64,000 nucleotides of DNA from assembly GCF_003032475.1 (NCBI RefSeq), contig NZ_CP028369.1, positions 8,370,001 to 8,434,000 of the forward strand. Direction: 5' to 3'. The notes under the pieces were generated by a model, which saw nothing but the letters and a program-made list of their open reading frames with translations, had not been told where the DNA came from and did no database searches. Positions 9,268 to 17,547 of this stretch are shown one piece after another (positions within the stretch are counted from its first letter, which is position 1; every line of letters begins with the position of its first letter). The position numbers and the translations under genes are program-made. This DNA comes from Streptomyces sp. P3. Its GTDB lineage: Bacteria; Actinomycetota; Actinomycetes; Streptomycetales; Streptomycetaceae.

Positions 9268-9576
9268 CTACATCTCGGTGTAGTCCGAGATGGACATCGC
9301 GTACAGCGGGCCGTCCTCGACCGTGTCGAGCAGGCGCCGGGCGCGGTCGGTGTTGGCCTCGTTGTTGATCTTGGAGTAGTGGGAGATCTGGGCGAGGGCC
9401 TCCTTCTTTGTCAGTGCCGGCTCGGCGGTCGGGGTGGGGGAGGCGCTGCTGCGGGTGGCCCTGGCTGTGGTGTCGGCGTCCGGGCTGCCGGAAGTGGCGC
9501 AGGCGGACGCGGTCAGCGCGACGGATGCGGCAGTGAGCAGGAGGGCGGTGCGGCGTGCGGAGGTGTGCAGGGGAAT
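9268..9576 (-). CDS. Small lipoprotein with an apparent ATT start
   Basis: The minus strand encodes about 102 residues: a basic N-terminus (LHTSARRTALLL), a hydrophobic core, and a lipobox LTASAC with the lipidated Cys near residue 28. A Thr/Ser/Pro-rich linker and a short helical domain (KKEALAQISHYSKINNEANT) follow, ending DYTEM. No ATG, GTG or TTG exists in frame before the signal sequence. An ATT at 9576 has GGAG 7 nt upstream, and a CTG lies two codons later. It is the last gene of the T4SS-like operon, so an envelope role fits. The unusual start means automated callers would probably miss it. The copy at 31440-31748 is the same. Confidence 0.6.
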   Translation of the reverse strand: MPLHTSARRTALLLTAASVALTASACATSGSPDADTTARATRSSASPTPTAEPALTKKEALAQISHYSKINNEANTDRARRLLDTVEDGPLYAMSISDYTEM

Positions 9577-9600
9577 CAGGAGGCTCCGGGAAATAGCGGG

Positions 9601-10268
9601 TTAGCGGGTACGGGATGCGGTGGCGGATGCCGTCGGCGGGGACGGCGCGGTCACGGCTGGTGCCGCCCGTGTATCGGCGGCACGTAGTTGCTTCGCGGCG
9701 CGGGCGAGGCAGGTGCGGCTCTCACCGAGCCGGTCCACGAGACCCGGGTAAGTGGAGGCGATCGCCCGGGTGCGGGCGGGACCAGGTGCTTGGTGGGTGA
9801 GGTCGGCGAGGACGCCGAGGTGGCGCACGGCCGAGCCGAGTGCGGCGAGCGCGGCACTGGTGGGCTCGGCCGCTTGGGCGAGCGCGAGCGTGGTGCTGCG
9901 GTGGGTGGCCGTGACGCGGGTCGGGTAGCGGGCGGCGGCCCGGTGGCGGAAGGCGCTCTCGCCGACGAGGTAGGTCAGCAGGCTGGCCAGGTGGCGGACT
10001 TCGTCGTCCAGGATCTCGCTCAGGGCCGGGTCCGGTTGGATCTGGTCGGGGAGCGGGAGGTGGTCGGCCACGGTGTTGAGCCGGTCGGCCACGTCGTGCA
10101 GCAGCATCCGCTGGTCAGGATCGGACAGGGGAACTCCAGGATGGGCGGGGGCGTCTACCGCTGTGCTGAGGACGAAGTGCCCGCCGTCGGCTGTATGCCG
10201 GGCGCTGCTGTGGGCGGGCGGGTCGGTGGGCCCTCGGAGGCGGACAGATCGGTGCGGGACGCGGTCAT
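9601..10268 (-). pseudogene. Helical accessory protein, frameshifted near the N-terminus
   Basis: The upstream gene's stop overlaps an ATG as ATGA at 10268-10265, which starts MTASRTDLSASEGP, but that frame stops after about 37 codons. Another frame continues with coherent protein (HFVLSTAVDAPAHPGVPLSD) into the 168-residue body that starts MLLHDVADRLNTV at 10107. One extra base near the GGGCCC run at about 10227 would join the two into one ~220-residue protein. The body is mostly helical with a basic tail and resembles the 13398-13964 product in style. Function unknown. The same defect is in copy 2, so it predates the duplication or is a shared error. The gene could still be expressed from 10107. 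Confidence 0.55.
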
Positions 10269-11236
10269 GGGTTCCGGAGGCGCCAGGCGGCCTGGCGGTA
10301 GCGGGGCAGGAGCCGCCGGGAGACGGTGTGCGCGGCGCGGACTGCCTCGGCGGGGACTGCGATCGCGTGCGGGGCGTTGTCGTCGCCGAAGTAGTCGTGG
10401 GTGATGCCGTGCAGAGATCGCGCGCCGACGAGGACCTGCCCGCGATGCAGCGGGCGGTCGATCACGACGAGCTCAAGGCGGCTGGGGCCGGTGAGAATCG
10501 CGGCGCGGGGAACGCGGAATTGCATCCAGGCACTGGCCAAAGACGCGTTGTCCCACAGGTCGTCGAAGAAGTCGAGCTGGCTGTCCGGATCGGCGAAGTC
10601 GGTGATGCAGGAAACCCATTCGCCGGGCAGACGGTGACACAGGCCATGGGTGAGGGACTCCAGATCGCTGCCGGAGGTGGCGATGCGGACGGTCTCACGC
10701 TGTGAACGGCGGTACTCCCGTTGCTGGTTGTCGCACCACAGTTCTTCGACGCGCTGGCCCGCAGCGGGAGAACCGGCGTCCGCGAAGATGCGGGGCAGGT
10801 GGTATTCCACGCCGATGCCTTGCCGGTCGGCATCGGCGAGGAACCGCGTGAGGCGGGCCGGAACGTCGTGGTCGTACCTGTCGTGGATCAGGATGGAGCC
10901 GAAGACGCCTCGTGGGCGCCAGATGCCGTGGTCGGTAAGAAGGGTGTGGGCTGCAGCGGGGGCGTCGTTGCTGGTGAGGGCGATGACACCGATCTGGTCG
11001 TGATCGCCGAGGCTAATGGCGGGCATGGGCTTGTCTGCAGGTCCGTCAGTGTCGAACAACGCCAGGCTCGTGCGAATGGAGTTGACGTCGGACGATGAAG
11101 CTCCGGCCGGTGACCCGCCATCGTCCGGGACGTGGTCGGTGTGGTCGAGCAGTTCGAGGGGCTCGGAGGTACTGCGCAGTTCGAGGTTCTGCTGCTGCGA
11201 CCGGTGTGGCGTCGACTGTTCAGCGGGTTCTGGCAC
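10265..11236 (-). CDS. Conserved-looking hypothetical protein (323 aa)
   Basis: I do not recognise the family. The protein is hydrophilic. After a ~50-residue disordered N-terminus rich in Gln, Ser and Asp it reads as a folded alpha/beta protein (AISLGDHDQIGVIALTS, VFGSILIHDRYDH, LELVVIDRPLHRGQVLVG). It has no signal peptide or membrane segment, so it is probably cytoplasmic. The GTG start overlaps the preceding gene by 17 bp, and the stop overlaps the next start as ATGA, so it belongs to the T4SS-like operon. Copy 2 is identical. Confidence 0.65.
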   Translation of the reverse strand: MPEPAEQSTPHRSQQQNLELRSTSEPLELLDHTDHVPDDGGSPAGASSSDVNSIRTSLALFDTDGPADKPMPAISLGDHDQIGVIALTSNDAPAAAHTLLTDHGIWRPRGVFGSILIHDRYDHDVPARLTRFLADADRQGIGVEYHLPRIFADAGSPAAGQRVEELWCDNQQREYRRSQRETVRIATSGSDLESLTHGLCHRLPGEWVSCITDFADPDSQLDFFDDLWDNASLASAWMQFRVPRAAILTGPSRLELVVIDRPLHRGQVLVGARSLHGITHDYFGDDNAPHAIAVPAEAVRAAHTVSRRLLPRYRQAAWRLRNP

Positions 11237-12044
11237 GGGGACCTCGTGGTGTCGGGAGGGCGGGGGCTACATCGCTTGTCGCCGTGGGCGGGTATTTCTT
11301 CGATCTCATGGCAGCCTCGTGACCTGGCGGTACACGTCGTCGGAGGTCTGCTCGCGGAGGCGGAGCCGTCGACGGAGCGTCGGGGGCGGCGAAGGGGTGT
11401 GTGCCGCCGACGAGGGAGGGGCGGCCGTCGAGTTCGTCGAGCCAGCTCAGAAGTTTGGGCAGGTTCTTGTCGGGCCCGAACGCGAGGTAGGTGCCGTCGG
11501 CACTGTCGCAGCCGAACCACTCGGCTATCCCCAGCCTGATCCGGGAGTTGACGCGGCCCATGTGCACGCCTTTGCCGCGGGCCTTCGCCTCGCGGGCCAG
11601 CCGTTCGGCGACGGGGCCGAGTTTCCACTCGGTCGATCCGGCCAGGAACAGGACGTCGAAGTCGTCCCAGGGCAGCAGCCCGGGTGTATCGCAGCCGTCC
11701 TGGGCCGCGTAGGCCGCGGGCACGCCGAGTTCGCGGATGCGGGCCAGCCACGGCAGGGACTCGGTGAGGGTGCCGGCGGCGTCGAACGGCTGGTCCGGGG
11801 CGAGCGCCCACAGGCAGCGATCCGGCCCGTACCGTTCAACGGTCCGGTGCAGCCAGGCGAACCACGCTTGGGCTCCGGGCCAGTAGCGGCCCTTGCCGTC
11901 GCTGCCGAACTTGGAGTTGTCACAGGCATACAGCGCACCCTCGGGGATCCGGCTGCCTTGCGCCGGGGTGGTCATACAGCCGATGCGTCCGGCGCTCATC
12001 GCAGCCCGAATCTCAGGCCCTGAGGGAGTGCCGAGATAGCGCAC
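11220..12044 (-). CDS. Queuine tRNA-ribosyltransferase-like protein (DUF7221 type)
   Basis: 274 residues from the GTG at 12044, preceded by GGGGAGG. The pattern resembles TGT-like barrel enzymes of the DpdA/DUF7221 kind: LWALAPDQPFDAAGTL, VPAAYAAQDG, FDVLFLAGSTEWKLG, GKGVHMGRVNS, GCDSADGTYLAFGPDKNLP. Relatives swap guanine for 7-deazaguanine bases in tRNA or DNA, but for this subfamily the substrate is unknown to me. The C-terminal ~55 residues are Pro/Arg-rich and probably disordered. It sits inside the T4SS-like operon, and deazaguanine synthesis genes lie at 50.1-52.0 kb. Copy 2 (33392-34216) is identical. Confidence 0.6.
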   Translation of the reverse strand: MRYLGTPSGPEIRAAMSAGRIGCMTTPAQGSRIPEGALYACDNSKFGSDGKGRYWPGAQAWFAWLHRTVERYGPDRCLWALAPDQPFDAAGTLTESLPWLARIRELGVPAAYAAQDGCDTPGLLPWDDFDVLFLAGSTEWKLGPVAERLAREAKARGKGVHMGRVNSRIRLGIAEWFGCDSADGTYLAFGPDKNLPKLLSWLDELDGRPSLVGGTHPFAAPDAPSTAPPPRADLRRRVPPGHEAAMRSKKYPPTATSDVAPALPTPRGPRARTR

Positions 12045-12216
12045 CGTGTACCTCCCCGGAGGCGACGCCGACCGCCGTCCGGGCCACGTCCCTGCCGGGC
12101 GGAAGTCCACGAAGTGGGGCCTGCGGCTGGTGGACCTCGCCATTTCGGGAAGGCGGCACATTCCTGGTCTTTGAGCCGGGCGAGGGCGCAGTGAGCGTCA
12201 GGTGTGCCTGGTTCAC
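12013..12216 (-). CDS. Possible small protein, weak support
   Basis: A 67-codon frame starts with a GTG that overlaps the upstream gene's stop as GTGA, which is the habit of this operon. It overlaps the RBS and first codons of the transglycosylase-like gene. Composition is Pro/Arg/Gly-rich and no family is evident. It could be a leader or decayed gene, or may not be real. Confidence 0.25.
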   Translation of the reverse strand: MNQAHLTLTAPSPGSKTRNVPPSRNGEVHQPQAPLRGLPPGRDVARTAVGVASGEVHGALSRHSLRA

Positions 12217-13130
12217 CGGGTGCGGCCGGGCACGGGGATGGTCGCCGTCGGTGGCCCCGGGCTCGGGCCCGGCGGGAGACCGGCCCGGGTGGTCCGGCGC
12301 GCGGGGGCCAGGGCACGCATGCGGTCGACAGCGGTGTGCAGGTCCTCGCCGAGACTGCGCAGGGTGGCCGCCGCGTCCTGAAGGTCGTAGTGGAGGTCGA
12401 ATCCGTCGTCCTGCTCGGATTCCCTGGCCTTTTCCGCGGCTGCTTCGAAGAACTCGCTGAGCCGTTCCAGCAGGCCGCTGGTGGGGTCCAGGATTTGGTG
12501 CAGCAGGGCGGCGGCGTCCGCAGGTGACTCGGTGGCGTTGAGCCGGTCGGTGAGAGCGAGGAGTACGTCGCCGTAGACGAAGGTGCGGTCCGCATTGCCG
12601 GAGACGTCCGCGGGCTCGGGGGTGCGGAGCGCCGGCTCGGCTGCGGACACGGGCGTACGGGCGGTGGGCGAGGAGGGAGTTGGCAGCAGTCCGAGCTGAT
12701 CGAGGCGATGGTCGATCGCCTCGATCAGGGGCTGGGCGCTGCCGCCGTGCCGGGCTTCGGGCCGCTGGGGTGCACCGGGGTCGTCAGAGGGTGCCGAGTC
12801 GTAGAGGACCTCGGACAGCGACGTGTCGTCGGGGTGCTCGCGGGTCGCGATCCAGCCCTCCGGATGTCCCGGCGGGCGGTCGGATGGGGGCTCCTGCGGC
12901 GGACCGATGATCAGGCAACTGCCGTCGGGGAGGGATACCCGCACGATGTAGGCGCTGAGGCCGAACTCGATGTCGCACTCCAGCCCGCGCTCTCGCAGTG
13001 GCGTGGTGATGTGCGCGTGGCGGCGCCACAGCTCCTGCCACCACGGCGTGTCCACGTTGCGGTGGTCGGGAAGCGGTGCCAGCGCAGTCGCGCGGCGGGC
13101 CTCTGGAGTGTTCTCCTGGTCAGCGGCCAC
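12213..13130 (-). CDS. Hypothetical acidic protein (305 aa)
   Basis: Starts at a GTG (VAADQENTPEARR) that overlaps the end of the small gene upstream by 11 bp. The N-terminal ~90 residues read as a folded domain (WWQELWRRHAHITTPLRERG, YIVRVSLPDGSCLIIGPP), followed by a Pro/Ala-rich linker. A helical region near 185-275 (YGDVLLALTDRLNATESPADAAALLHQIL, FFEAAAEKARESEQDD) looks like coiled coil. No membrane segment or signal peptide. I do not recognise a family. It is part of the T4SS-like operon, and copy 2 (34385-35302) is identical. Confidence 0.6.
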   Translation of the reverse strand: MAADQENTPEARRATALAPLPDHRNVDTPWWQELWRRHAHITTPLRERGLECDIEFGLSAYIVRVSLPDGSCLIIGPPQEPPSDRPPGHPEGWIATREHPDDTSLSEVLYDSAPSDDPGAPQRPEARHGGSAQPLIEAIDHRLDQLGLLPTPSSPTARTPVSAAEPALRTPEPADVSGNADRTFVYGDVLLALTDRLNATESPADAAALLHQILDPTSGLLERLSEFFEAAAEKARESEQDDGFDLHYDLQDAAATLRSLGEDLHTAVDRMRALAPARRTTRAGLPPGPSPGPPTATIPVPGRTR

Positions 13131-13365
13131 GGTTCCTCCTGCGGGTGGCCGGCGCGTGGTGGGACGGAGGTGTCCGGCGTGCGGGGTCGGCTTCGGGCTT
13201 CGGCACGGGAGCGAAACCGAGTTCGTAGTCGTCGTAGGCGGCGATCAGGTCGTGTTCCATCTGGGCTTCGCGTTCGGCGACTTGTGCGATGAGGTCGTCG
13301 TGCTCGGCCTGGCACTGCTGGTAGTCGGCCCAGTCGGCGTCGCTTAGGTGGGCGGGGCGGTTCAG
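13120..13365 (-). CDS. Small acidic helical protein with apparent CTG start
   Basis: The minus strand encodes about 81 residues: NRPAHLSDADWADYQQCQ, then a Glu/Asp/Gln-rich helix (AQVAEREAQMEHDLIAAYDD) and a basic Pro-rich tail ending RRRNRGR. AAGGAG lies 4 nt before a CTG at 13365, and no ATG, GTG or TTG is in frame upstream. The stop overlaps the next gene's GTG start by 11 bp, as expected in an operon. Function unknown. The same sequence is at 35292-35537. The non-canonical start is the main doubt. Confidence 0.5.
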   Translation of the reverse strand: MNRPAHLSDADWADYQQCQAEHDDLIAQVAEREAQMEHDLIAAYDDYELGFAPVPKPEADPARRTPPSHHAPATRRRNRGR

Positions 13366-13397
13366 AGGGCTCCTTGAAAGGGTGGGGCCGGTCCGGG

Positions 13398-13964
13398 TCA
13401 GCGGTGGCGACCGCGCGGTTTGGGCGGCGGTACCGGGCTTGGGCGGTGGGAGGGCGTGAGGAAGAAGCGGTGGAAGTCGAGGTGGTCGGTGAGTTCCTGG
13501 ACCGCGTCACCGAGCGCCTGTGCCGCGCGCCGCAGACAGGAACGCGCCGTCGCGTGTTCGACGACCATGCGGTTGTCACGGACGCAGCTGTCGTTCTCGC
13601 TGTGCGGCCGGGGCGGTGAGAGCGCGGTCTGCGCGGTCTCGGCGAAGTGCGCTACGGCCTGGCTCGACAGGGTGACCGCCGACGCCAGATGAGCGAGGAC
13701 GGCGCTGCCGGCACGGTTCGTACTGGAGGTGGTCCGGGCGAAGTCCGCGGTCAGCTGGACGACATCACGGGCGAGCGTCTGTGCGCCGGTGACGTGCTGG
13801 AGAAGCGCGGTGTAGGACGGCGAGGCCGGGACGCGACCGGTGTCGTCCAGCAACTCCCACTGCTCGAACGCGCCGGAGAGTTTGCCCCTCACGGCGTTGA
13901 TCGCGTCGATGAGGTGGAGCGTGGTGGCGCGCGGGATCAATTCACGCCGGATATCAGGTTTCAT
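13398..13964 (-). CDS. Helical hypothetical protein (188 aa)
   Basis: The ATG at 13964 overlaps the stop of the VirB4-like gene as ATGA. The product is all-helical by composition (DIRRELIPRATTLHLIDAIN, LAHLASAVTLSSQAVAHFAE, ATARSCLRRAAQALGDAVQEL) and ends in a basic, Pro-rich tail. It resembles in style the 168-residue body at 9601-10107, so the two may be paralogues. I do not know the family. Copy 2 differs by one residue (P3 to S3). Confidence 0.65.
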   Translation of the reverse strand: MKPDIRRELIPRATTLHLIDAINAVRGKLSGAFEQWELLDDTGRVPASPSYTALLQHVTGAQTLARDVVQLTADFARTTSSTNRAGSAVLAHLASAVTLSSQAVAHFAETAQTALSPPRPHSENDSCVRDNRMVVEHATARSCLRRAAQALGDAVQELTDHLDFHRFFLTPSHRPSPVPPPKPRGRHR

Positions 13965-15497
13965 GAGTCTTTTGCGGCTTTTTTATGCATTCGGGCGTCG
14001 GTGTCGAAGAGCGCCAGCTCGTACGCGTGCAGGAGGTGCTGCACGATGAAAGATCGTCCGGCGACTTTCCACAGGCCACGCCCTCGGTTGAGGTGGGCGA
14101 TGGCGTCCATTTCGACGGAGGTCAGGCCGAGCAGCGAGGCCGCGGCGTGGAGTTGGTCGGTCTCCTGGCGGTAGATGATGCGGGTGCTGCAGTCGGCGAG
14201 GAGGCCCTCGGCCAAGGCCCGGCCCTGTGATCCGGCGTCGCCGGCGGTGAGCAGGTCAGACAGCCGGTGGATCACCATGAGGTTGGCGATGCCGAGGCCG
14301 CGTGAGAGCTTCCACTGGGCCTGCATGCGCTGCAGCAGGCCGACGTGCCGCATCAACCGCCACGCCTCGTCGTACACGATCCAGCGCCGGCCGCCGGACG
14401 GGTCGGAGAGGGCGGACTCCATCCAGGCACTCGCGCAGGTCATCGCCAGGACGAGGGCGGTGTCGTCGCCGGATCCGCCGAGCCGGGAGAGGTCGATGGT
14501 GAGCATCGGTGCGTTCGGGTCGAAGGCGACGGTGGAAGGGGCGTCGAACATGCCGGCCAGATCACCGTGGACGAGGCGGCGCATGGCGTGGGCCAGGTCG
14601 CGTGCGGCGTCGCCGAGTTGGCCCGACATCATCCCGGCGGCCTCGTCGAGCGCGCTGGGGTTGTTGAGGGTGGCGGCGACATCGCCGAGCAGCGGGGTGC
14701 GGCCAGTGTGGACGGCGCGGGTGACGACGGCGTCCAGGGCGACGTCCAGGGCGGTGTGCTCCATGGGCATCAGGTCGCGGCCCAGGACCGTCCGGGCCAG
14801 GGAGCCGAGCAGGAGCAGGCGCCGTTTGCGGATCTCGCCGACCCAGTCGTCCTCGGAGACGCTGTGCGGGCGCGGGACCGCGTCCAGGGGGTTCAGCCGT
14901 CCGGGCAGTCCGGGGCCGAGAGCGACGGACCGGCCGCCGAGGGCTTGTGCCACCGGCGTCCATTCTCCCTTCGGGTCGCACGGGACGTATACCCGGTATC
15001 CGAAGGCCACCGAACGCAGCGCGAAGCTCTTGGCGAGTGCGCTCTTGCCCTGGCCGATGACCCCGGCGAGCAGGAGGTTGGGGTTGGTGAATCCCTCGAC
15101 CTTGCCGTACAGCGCGAACGGATCGAAGACGAAGGACGCTTCCGCGTGTACGTCGCGCCCGATGTAGATGCCCTCGGCGCCGAGTCCGCCTTCGGCGAGG
15201 AAGGGATAGGCACCGGCCGCGACCGCGGTGGTCATGCGGTGGGCGGGCAGTTTCAGCCGGTTCCCCCGCGCGGAGTCGGGTCCGGGACGTCCGTTCGCCG
15301 GGGTAAAGCGCGGCGGGCATCTCGTGCGCGGCGGACGCGGTCTCGCACTGGTGGGCACTGGCTTTCGCGCGGGCCCTGGCGGTGGCCTCGGCGAGCTGGC
15401 GACGGGCGGCCTTGCGGCTGGCGCGGTCGGTGCCGTGGGGGGTGAAGAGCGGGCTGGCGGAGGCGCGGCGGGCGCGCCGGGCGGGCCGGTGGTTCAT
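13961..15497 (-). pseudogene. VirB4/TraC-like T4SS ATPase, frameshifted (copy 1)
   Basis: The intact version is copy 2 at 36133-37668 (511 residues). Here one extra G in the run at about 15299-15303 shifts the frame, separating the ~65-residue basic N-terminus from the ATPase body. The body keeps Walker A (GVIGQGKSA) and the DExx-like Walker B (WIVYDEAWRLM) of VirB4-type ATPases that power substrate transfer. Whether this is real decay or a sequencing error is uncertain, because it is the first of a belt of such indels running to about 30.5 kb. Internal GTGs, for example just before TTAVAAG, might allow a shorter product. Confidence 0.75.
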
Positions 15498-15525
15498 CGG
15501 TGGCCCTCGTTTCTGCGGGCAGTGC

Positions 15526-15985
15526 TCATCGCACGCAGGCTGTGGTGTGCGGGCGGAGGTCGGTGGGGGTGGTCTTGCGGCGGATGACATGCCGGCGGCG
15601 AGGTGGCGCTGGCAGATCGTGAGCACGGGCGGTCCCTCAGGAAGCCGCTCCGGATGGCATGCGCTCGACTCGGCTTCTGCTGCTGCGGCTGTTGGGCAGC
15701 AGGTGGAAGGCGGAGTGGACATCGCTGGTGGCCTGCCAGAGGCGGGGTGGCGCGGTGGCAAGGTGGCGGCCGGCGGCGGGGTGCGCAGGCCGGGTGTTTT
15801 CGGCAAGCCGGTCCACGAGCTGGTGCAGGGCGGTGAGGTGGGCGTGCAGCACGTCAAGGTGCACGCGGTCCGCTGGCCGGGGCGGGTTCGCGTCCGACGT
15901 GCCAGGGCCCGGGTGTGGTGGCGGACTCCGGCGCTCGCGGCGCGGAGGTAGGGGTGCGCGTCGTCCGGACGCGTGGAGCGGTCAA
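15526..15985 (-). pseudogene. Hypothetical T4SS accessory gene, several frameshifts (copy 1)
   Basis: Corresponds to the open 153-codon gene at 37697-38158. Small indels break the frame: near the TTG start (GACGCGTGGAGCG against GAGGTGTGAGCGAG), at CGGGGTGGCG, at CTGCGGCTG and at GCCGGCGGC. A 75-codon fragment (HLDVLHAHLTALHQLVDRLA) remains readable. Function unknown. Confidence 0.6.
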
Positions 15986-16079
15986 AGGTGGTGGTCCTTC
16001 CTGCCGGCAGGCAGGGGCGGTGACGGATGATCGAAGAGCGGCGGGCGCCACGGCGCTGTCCGGCGGGGACGGGCCCGGC

Positions 16080-17547
16080 TCACAGGGCGGTCCGGGCGAG
16101 CGGGAGCGCGGTGAGGGCGAAGGCGTCCGGCTGCTGGTAGTTGAGCCGTCGCAGATCGACGCCGGAGGTGACGGCGTGGGTCTCGATCTGTGCGCAGGCG
16201 GCGTCCAGGAGGGCGTCGGTCTCGGCGGTGACGGTGACCAGTCCGGTCAGGGCCACGTCGGCGTGTCCGGCGATGAGTTGGCGCTCACGCTGCTTGACGT
16301 CGGCGTACTCGACGGAGTCTTCCTCGCTGTCGACCTGCCCCCGGCGGGCCCTCTCGTTGGCGTCGGCGATTATCGCCGCCTTCTTCCGCTGGACGTCTCG
16401 CAGCGCGGACTCGAGTCCCTGCGGCACGTATATAAAGGAGAGGCTGCGCCGCACGCCGGCCGTGAACATGATCCCGTGCAGGAACCCGGCCCCCATCTCC
16501 GTCCTCGGCCAGTTCTCCACCCAGTACGTCGCGTGCCGTGCGCTGTCGGTGCGAGCCGGTCGTACTCCTCGAGCTGGACGACGGGCCGGCGGCTGCGGGA
16601 TCGGCCTCGGCGCGGCCGGTCTCGGACCACTGCTGGAGGGCGGCGAGCGCCTTGGGGTCGTAGGCGGTGCGGATGACGGCGGCGATCTCCCTCGCGGTCA
16701 GCCATCCGGTGACTTGGAGTCCGGCGTTGCGCGCGGCCTGGGCGATGGAGGCGTGGTCTGCTCCATGACGTGAACGCGCCGGGCAGCCCTCGCCGGCCTG
16801 GTTGATCAGGCGCCGGGCGGCCTTGAGGTCGAGGGAGATGGCGAGGTAGGTCTCGTGCGGGGCTGCGGCAGGGCCGGCCGAGGCGACCAGCTCGGAGTAG
16901 ATCTGTCCGGCGACGGGAGTCTGGGGCTGTCCGTTGTGGGTCCAGTGGCGGGTGAGGGTGTCGCCCGAGTCGGGGATGGTGCGTTCCAGCACCTGCACAG
17001 TGGCGACGTGCCCGGTGCGGGCGATGCCCGCGAGCGCGCGTCCCCAGCTGCTCACGTTGTGGTTCTGGGTGGCGGGGTCGAGGAGGGCGAAGGCGCGGCT
17101 GGTGACGCGGGCGATGGCGGTCAGGGTGTGCTGGTGCGGGTCGTGGACGGCTGCGGCGCCGTTGGCGGAGTCGCCGGGGGTGACCACCTTGAGGGAGGCG
17201 GTGGTGCCGGGCAGGTGGAGGATGCCGTCCTGCCGGGGCCGGGTGACGGGCCGGGCGAGCCAGAGGGTCTGGCCGGTACGGCGGCGGTGTGCGTAGCGGG
17301 CGACGATCGGCGCCCAGTCGATGAGGGAGCGGCCGTGCCGGCGGATTGTGACGAGCGCACCGGATGCCGCCCACAGCGGGGCCAGGGCGACGGCGCCGAG
17401 CAGTCCGGTGGAGACCACCGTCATCAGCAGGAGCGCCAGTGTGCAGGAGACGAGGATGAGTTGGGGCAGGGAGAGGCCGAGGAGGATGCCGCGGCGGGAC
17501 CGGTGCGGGAACTTCACCGTGACCGGGGCGACGGAGAGATCAGTCAA
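16080..17547 (-). pseudogene. SCO6880-like conjugation protein, frameshifted (copy 1)
   Basis: The N-terminus (MTDLSVAPVTVKFPHRSRRG) leads into two membrane helices (LPQLILVSCTLALLLMTVV, GLLGAVALAPLWAASGAL), a layout like PrgI/VirB3 modules, followed by a large soluble domain. Compared with copy 2, single bases are lost near 16547 (GGTGGCG to GGTGCG) and near 16585 (GGGCCCGG to GGGCCGG), with small changes at 16740-16790. The frame therefore jumps before the C-terminal part (ENWPRTEMGAGFLHGIMF). Copy 2 is in frame but split by an IS, so neither copy is intact. Real substitutions also separate the copies. Confidence 0.75.
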
